From the NCBI GenBank assembly GCA_025355485.1, contig JANXZP010000131.1:1-7020 (forward strand): a stretch of DNA of 7,020 bases, written 5' to 3'. Every line of letters starts with the position of its first letter. The first letter of the stretch is position 1. Under the pieces are notes generated by a model. It did not search any database. It was not told the origin of the DNA and saw nothing but the letters and a program-made list of their open reading frames with translations. A program made the translations under genes and the position numbers. This DNA comes from Pseudomonadota bacterium. GTDB taxonomy: Bacteria > Pseudomonadota > Gammaproteobacteria > Xanthomonadales > Xanthomonadaceae. Of this stretch, positions 5,549 to 7,020 are shown piece by piece.

Positions 5549-6364
5549 ATGACTCCCCATGACCTGCCGCTCGGCCACCGCGTCGACTCCCCGAGTGCCT
5601 ACGATGCCGCGCTGCTGTTTCCGATCGCGCGTGACGCTTCCGGGCTGCGGCCGGATGTGCCCTTCATCGGCGTGGACATCTGGAACGCCTACGAACTGGG
5701 CTGGCTGGATCCGCACGGCAAGCCGCGCGTCGCGCTGGCGGAATTCCGCGTGCCGGCCGATTCGTACTACCTGATCGAGTCCAAGAGCCTCAAGTTGTAC
5801 CTGCAGGGTTTCGCGCAGACGCGCTTCGCCGACGGCGAGGCGGTGCGCGCGTGCATGCAGCACGACCTGTCCGTCGTGGCAGGCGCTCCGGTGTCGGCCG
5901 TGCTGACCACGGTCGCGTCAGCGGCGAAGCTGACGACGCTCGAACAACTCGAAGGCACGGTGATCGACGATCTCTCGCTGGACATCGATCACTACGGTCC
6001 GCCGCGGCCGGAATTTCTTTCCGCCGATCCGGGCGTGGTCGTCGACGAGGCGCTGGTTTCGCATCTGCTCAAGTCGAACTGCCCGGTCACCGGCCAACCG
6101 GACTGGGCGAGCGTGCAGGTTCGTTATCGCGGCCCGCGCATCGACCGCGAGGCGCTGCTGCGTTACCTGGTCTCGTTCCGCGAGCACCGCGAATTCCATG
6201 AACAGTGCGTCGAGCGCATCTTCGCCGACCTGATGCGAGAGTGCGCGCCATCGCGACTGGGCGTGTACGCGCGCTACACCCGCCGCGGCGGGCTGGACAT
6301 CAACCCGTTCCGCGCGACACCCGGCACGCCGATGCCGGACAATCCACGCGGCGTGCGGCAGTAG
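5549..6364 (+). CDS. queF: NADPH-dependent 7-cyano-7-deazaguanine reductase, type II
   Basis: QueF reduces the nitrile of preQ0 to the aminomethyl group of preQ1 with two NADPH, the last free-base step of queuosine synthesis before tRNA insertion. At 271 residues this is the long, two-domain (E. coli-like) form; the E. coli enzyme has 282. Visible motifs are FIGVDIWNAYELGWL (39-53), the QueF signature ESKSLKLYLQGF (77-88), and SHLLKSNCPVTGQPDWASV (171-189). Cys178 in the last is the expected nucleophile that forms the thioimide with preQ0, and Asp185 the proton donor. FHEQCVERIF (216-225) supplies the substrate-binding His217-Glu218 pair. VYARYTRRGGLDINPF is the conserved C-terminal block. 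All catalytic residues are present. It stands alone: no queC, queD or queE is nearby and no preQ1 riboswitch can fit in front of the ATG. The start is supported by alignment with E. coli QueF from memory. Confidence 0.97.
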   Translation: MTPHDLPLGHRVDSPSAYDAALLFPIARDASGLRPDVPFIGVDIWNAYELGWLDPHGKPRVALAEFRVPADSYYLIESKSLKLYLQGFAQTRFADGEAVRACMQHDLSVVAGAPVSAVLTTVASAAKLTTLEQLEGTVIDDLSLDIDHYGPPRPEFLSADPGVVVDEALVSHLLKSNCPVTGQPDWASVQVRYRGPRIDREALLRYLVSFREHREFHEQCVERIFADLMRECAPSRLGVYARYTRRGGLDINPFRATPGTPMPDNPRGVRQ

Positions 6365-6383
6365 GCGCTCGCATCGCGACCTA

Positions 6384-6404
6384 GCGCTCCGTCAGAGTGA
6401 GCGC
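6384..6404 (+). terminator. Small GC hairpin after queF, possible weak terminator
   Basis: GCGCTC (6384-6389) and GAGCGC (6399-6404) form a six-pair GC-only stem with a nine-base loop, 19 bases after the queF stop. Only a TTT at 6411-6413 follows, so this is not a classical intrinsic terminator. It could end queF transcripts inefficiently, protect their 3' ends, or be chance. The remaining gap to icd (6405-6495) shows only weak promoter-like sequence (TTCATT 6427-6432 and GACAAT 6450-6455, 17 bases apart). Confidence 0.3.
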
Positions 6405-6495
6405 GCCATGTTTCTGCACTGAATGCTTCATTCCGCCGTCGCAAACCGCGACAATGCCCGTCTTGTCCACGTAGCGCGACAGCACGGAGCAGCCC

Positions 6496-7020
6496 ATGAC
6501 CGCAGCAAACCCCACGCCGCCGGCCGGTGGCGAACGCATCACCAAGTCGCCGCGCAGCTTGAACGTACCGACCCATCCGATCATTCCCTTCATCGAAGGC
6601 GATGGCACCGGGCCGGATATCTGGCGCGCATCGGTGCGCGTGCTCGATGCAGCGGTCGCGAAGGCCTACGGCGGCGCGCGCAAGTTGATGTGGATGGAAG
6701 TGCTGGCCGGCGAGAAGGCGTTCGACGCGACCGGCAACTGGTTGCCGGACGCCACGGTCGAGGCCTGCCGCGAGTACCTGGTATCGATCAAGGGCCCGCT
6801 GACCACGCCGGTCGGTGGCGGCATCCGCTCGCTCAACGTCGCGCTGCGGCAGATGCTCGACCTCTATGTCTGCCTGCGCCCGGTGCGCTGGTTCGAGGGC
6901 GTGCCTTCGCCGGTGAAGGATCCGGGCAAGGTCAACATGACGATCTTCCGCGAGAACACCGAGGACATCTACGCCGGCATCGAGTTCGAGCCCGGCTCGG
7001 CCGACGCACAGAAAGTCCTT
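6496..7020 (+). CDS. icd: NADP-dependent isocitrate dehydrogenase (5' part only)
   Basis: Icd oxidises isocitrate to 2-oxoglutarate and CO2 in the TCA cycle, reducing NADP. The first 175 residues are present and the gene runs off the right edge. HPIIPFIEGDGTGPDIW (27-43) is the family's N-terminal block. KGPLTTPVGGGIRSLNVALRQ (99-119) holds the substrate-binding Thr104, Ser112, Asn114 and Arg118. LRPVRW (127-132) supplies Arg128 and FRENTEDIYAGIE (151-163) supplies Arg152; these match E. coli Thr105, Ser113, Asn115, Arg119, Arg129 and Arg153 with an offset of one. Ser112 corresponds to the serine phosphorylated by AceK in E. coli, so that control is possible, but no aceK is in view. Cofactor choice as NADP is inferred from overall E. 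coli-type resemblance, because the cofactor-specificity residues lie outside the window. GGAG at 6486-6489, six bases before the ATG, and an in-frame TAG at 6472 fix the start. Confidence 0.95.
   Translation, partial: MTAANPTPPAGGERITKSPRSLNVPTHPIIPFIEGDGTGPDIWRASVRVLDAAVAKAYGGARKLMWMEVLAGEKAFDATGNWLPDATVEACREYLVSIKGPLTTPVGGGIRSLNVALRQMLDLYVCLRPVRWFEGVPSPVKDPGKVNMTIFRENTEDIYAGIEFEPGSADAQKVL

Noticed and set aside
5462..5863. N-terminal extension of the GST frame to 5863, giving a 346-residue product
   Set aside because: The extra 134 residues are antisense to queF and to the divergent promoter gap. The GST fold starts at ATG 5461 with its own ribosome site.
6381..6608. Minus-strand 75-residue frame across the icd start
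   Set aside because: It is antisense to the well-supported icd N-terminus and has no domain or ribosome site.

Overview
The window reads as ordinary chromosomal DNA of a GC-rich gammaproteobacterium. An order such as Xanthomonadales (Xanthomonadaceae/Rhodanobacteraceae) is my best guess. The reasons are strong G/C preference at third codon positions, a long (type II, E. coli-like) QueF, a membrane-anchored cytochrome c5-type protein, and an E. coli-type NADP isocitrate dehydrogenase. The lineage is inferred from resemblance and not tested by any search.

Layout, left to right. The 5' part of an MtnX-like HAD phosphatase gene runs leftward off the window (1-336, minus). It is divergent from a c-type cytochrome (532-1053, plus, GTG start); the roughly 195-base gap between them holds a plausible promoter and three copies of the 10-mer CCCGTCTCCC. 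Next is a small exported protein of unknown function with two mature cysteines (1097-1603). A promoter-like TATGAT then precedes a three-gene plus-strand block: a COG2945-type alpha/beta hydrolase (1673-2347), the AFG1-like ATPase ZapE (2340-3452, overlapping by 8 bases) and a polytopic membrane protein that looks like a GT-C-fold glycosyltransferase of unknown substrate (3481-4806). A minus-strand glutathione S-transferase-like gene (4823-5461) converges on this block with a 16-base gap. It is divergent from queF (5549-6364), whose TAAAAT box sits so close to the ATG that a leaderless mRNA is likely. After a 131-base gap with a small hairpin, icd (NADP isocitrate dehydrogenase) starts at 6496 and runs off the right edge.

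The genes do not form one pathway. They cover sulfur salvage or a related phosphatase activity, electron transfer, cell division (ZapE), envelope or glycan modification (the GT-C-like protein, inferred), thiol or detoxification chemistry (GST), tRNA queuosine synthesis (QueF) and the TCA cycle (Icd). The only tightly coupled unit visible is hydrolase-zapE-membrane protein.

I found no RNA genes, insertion sequences, CRISPR arrays, phage genes, toxin-antitoxin pairs or defence genes. I do not see an undescribed multi-gene system here. The least explained parts are the GT-C-like membrane protein and the small exported protein.
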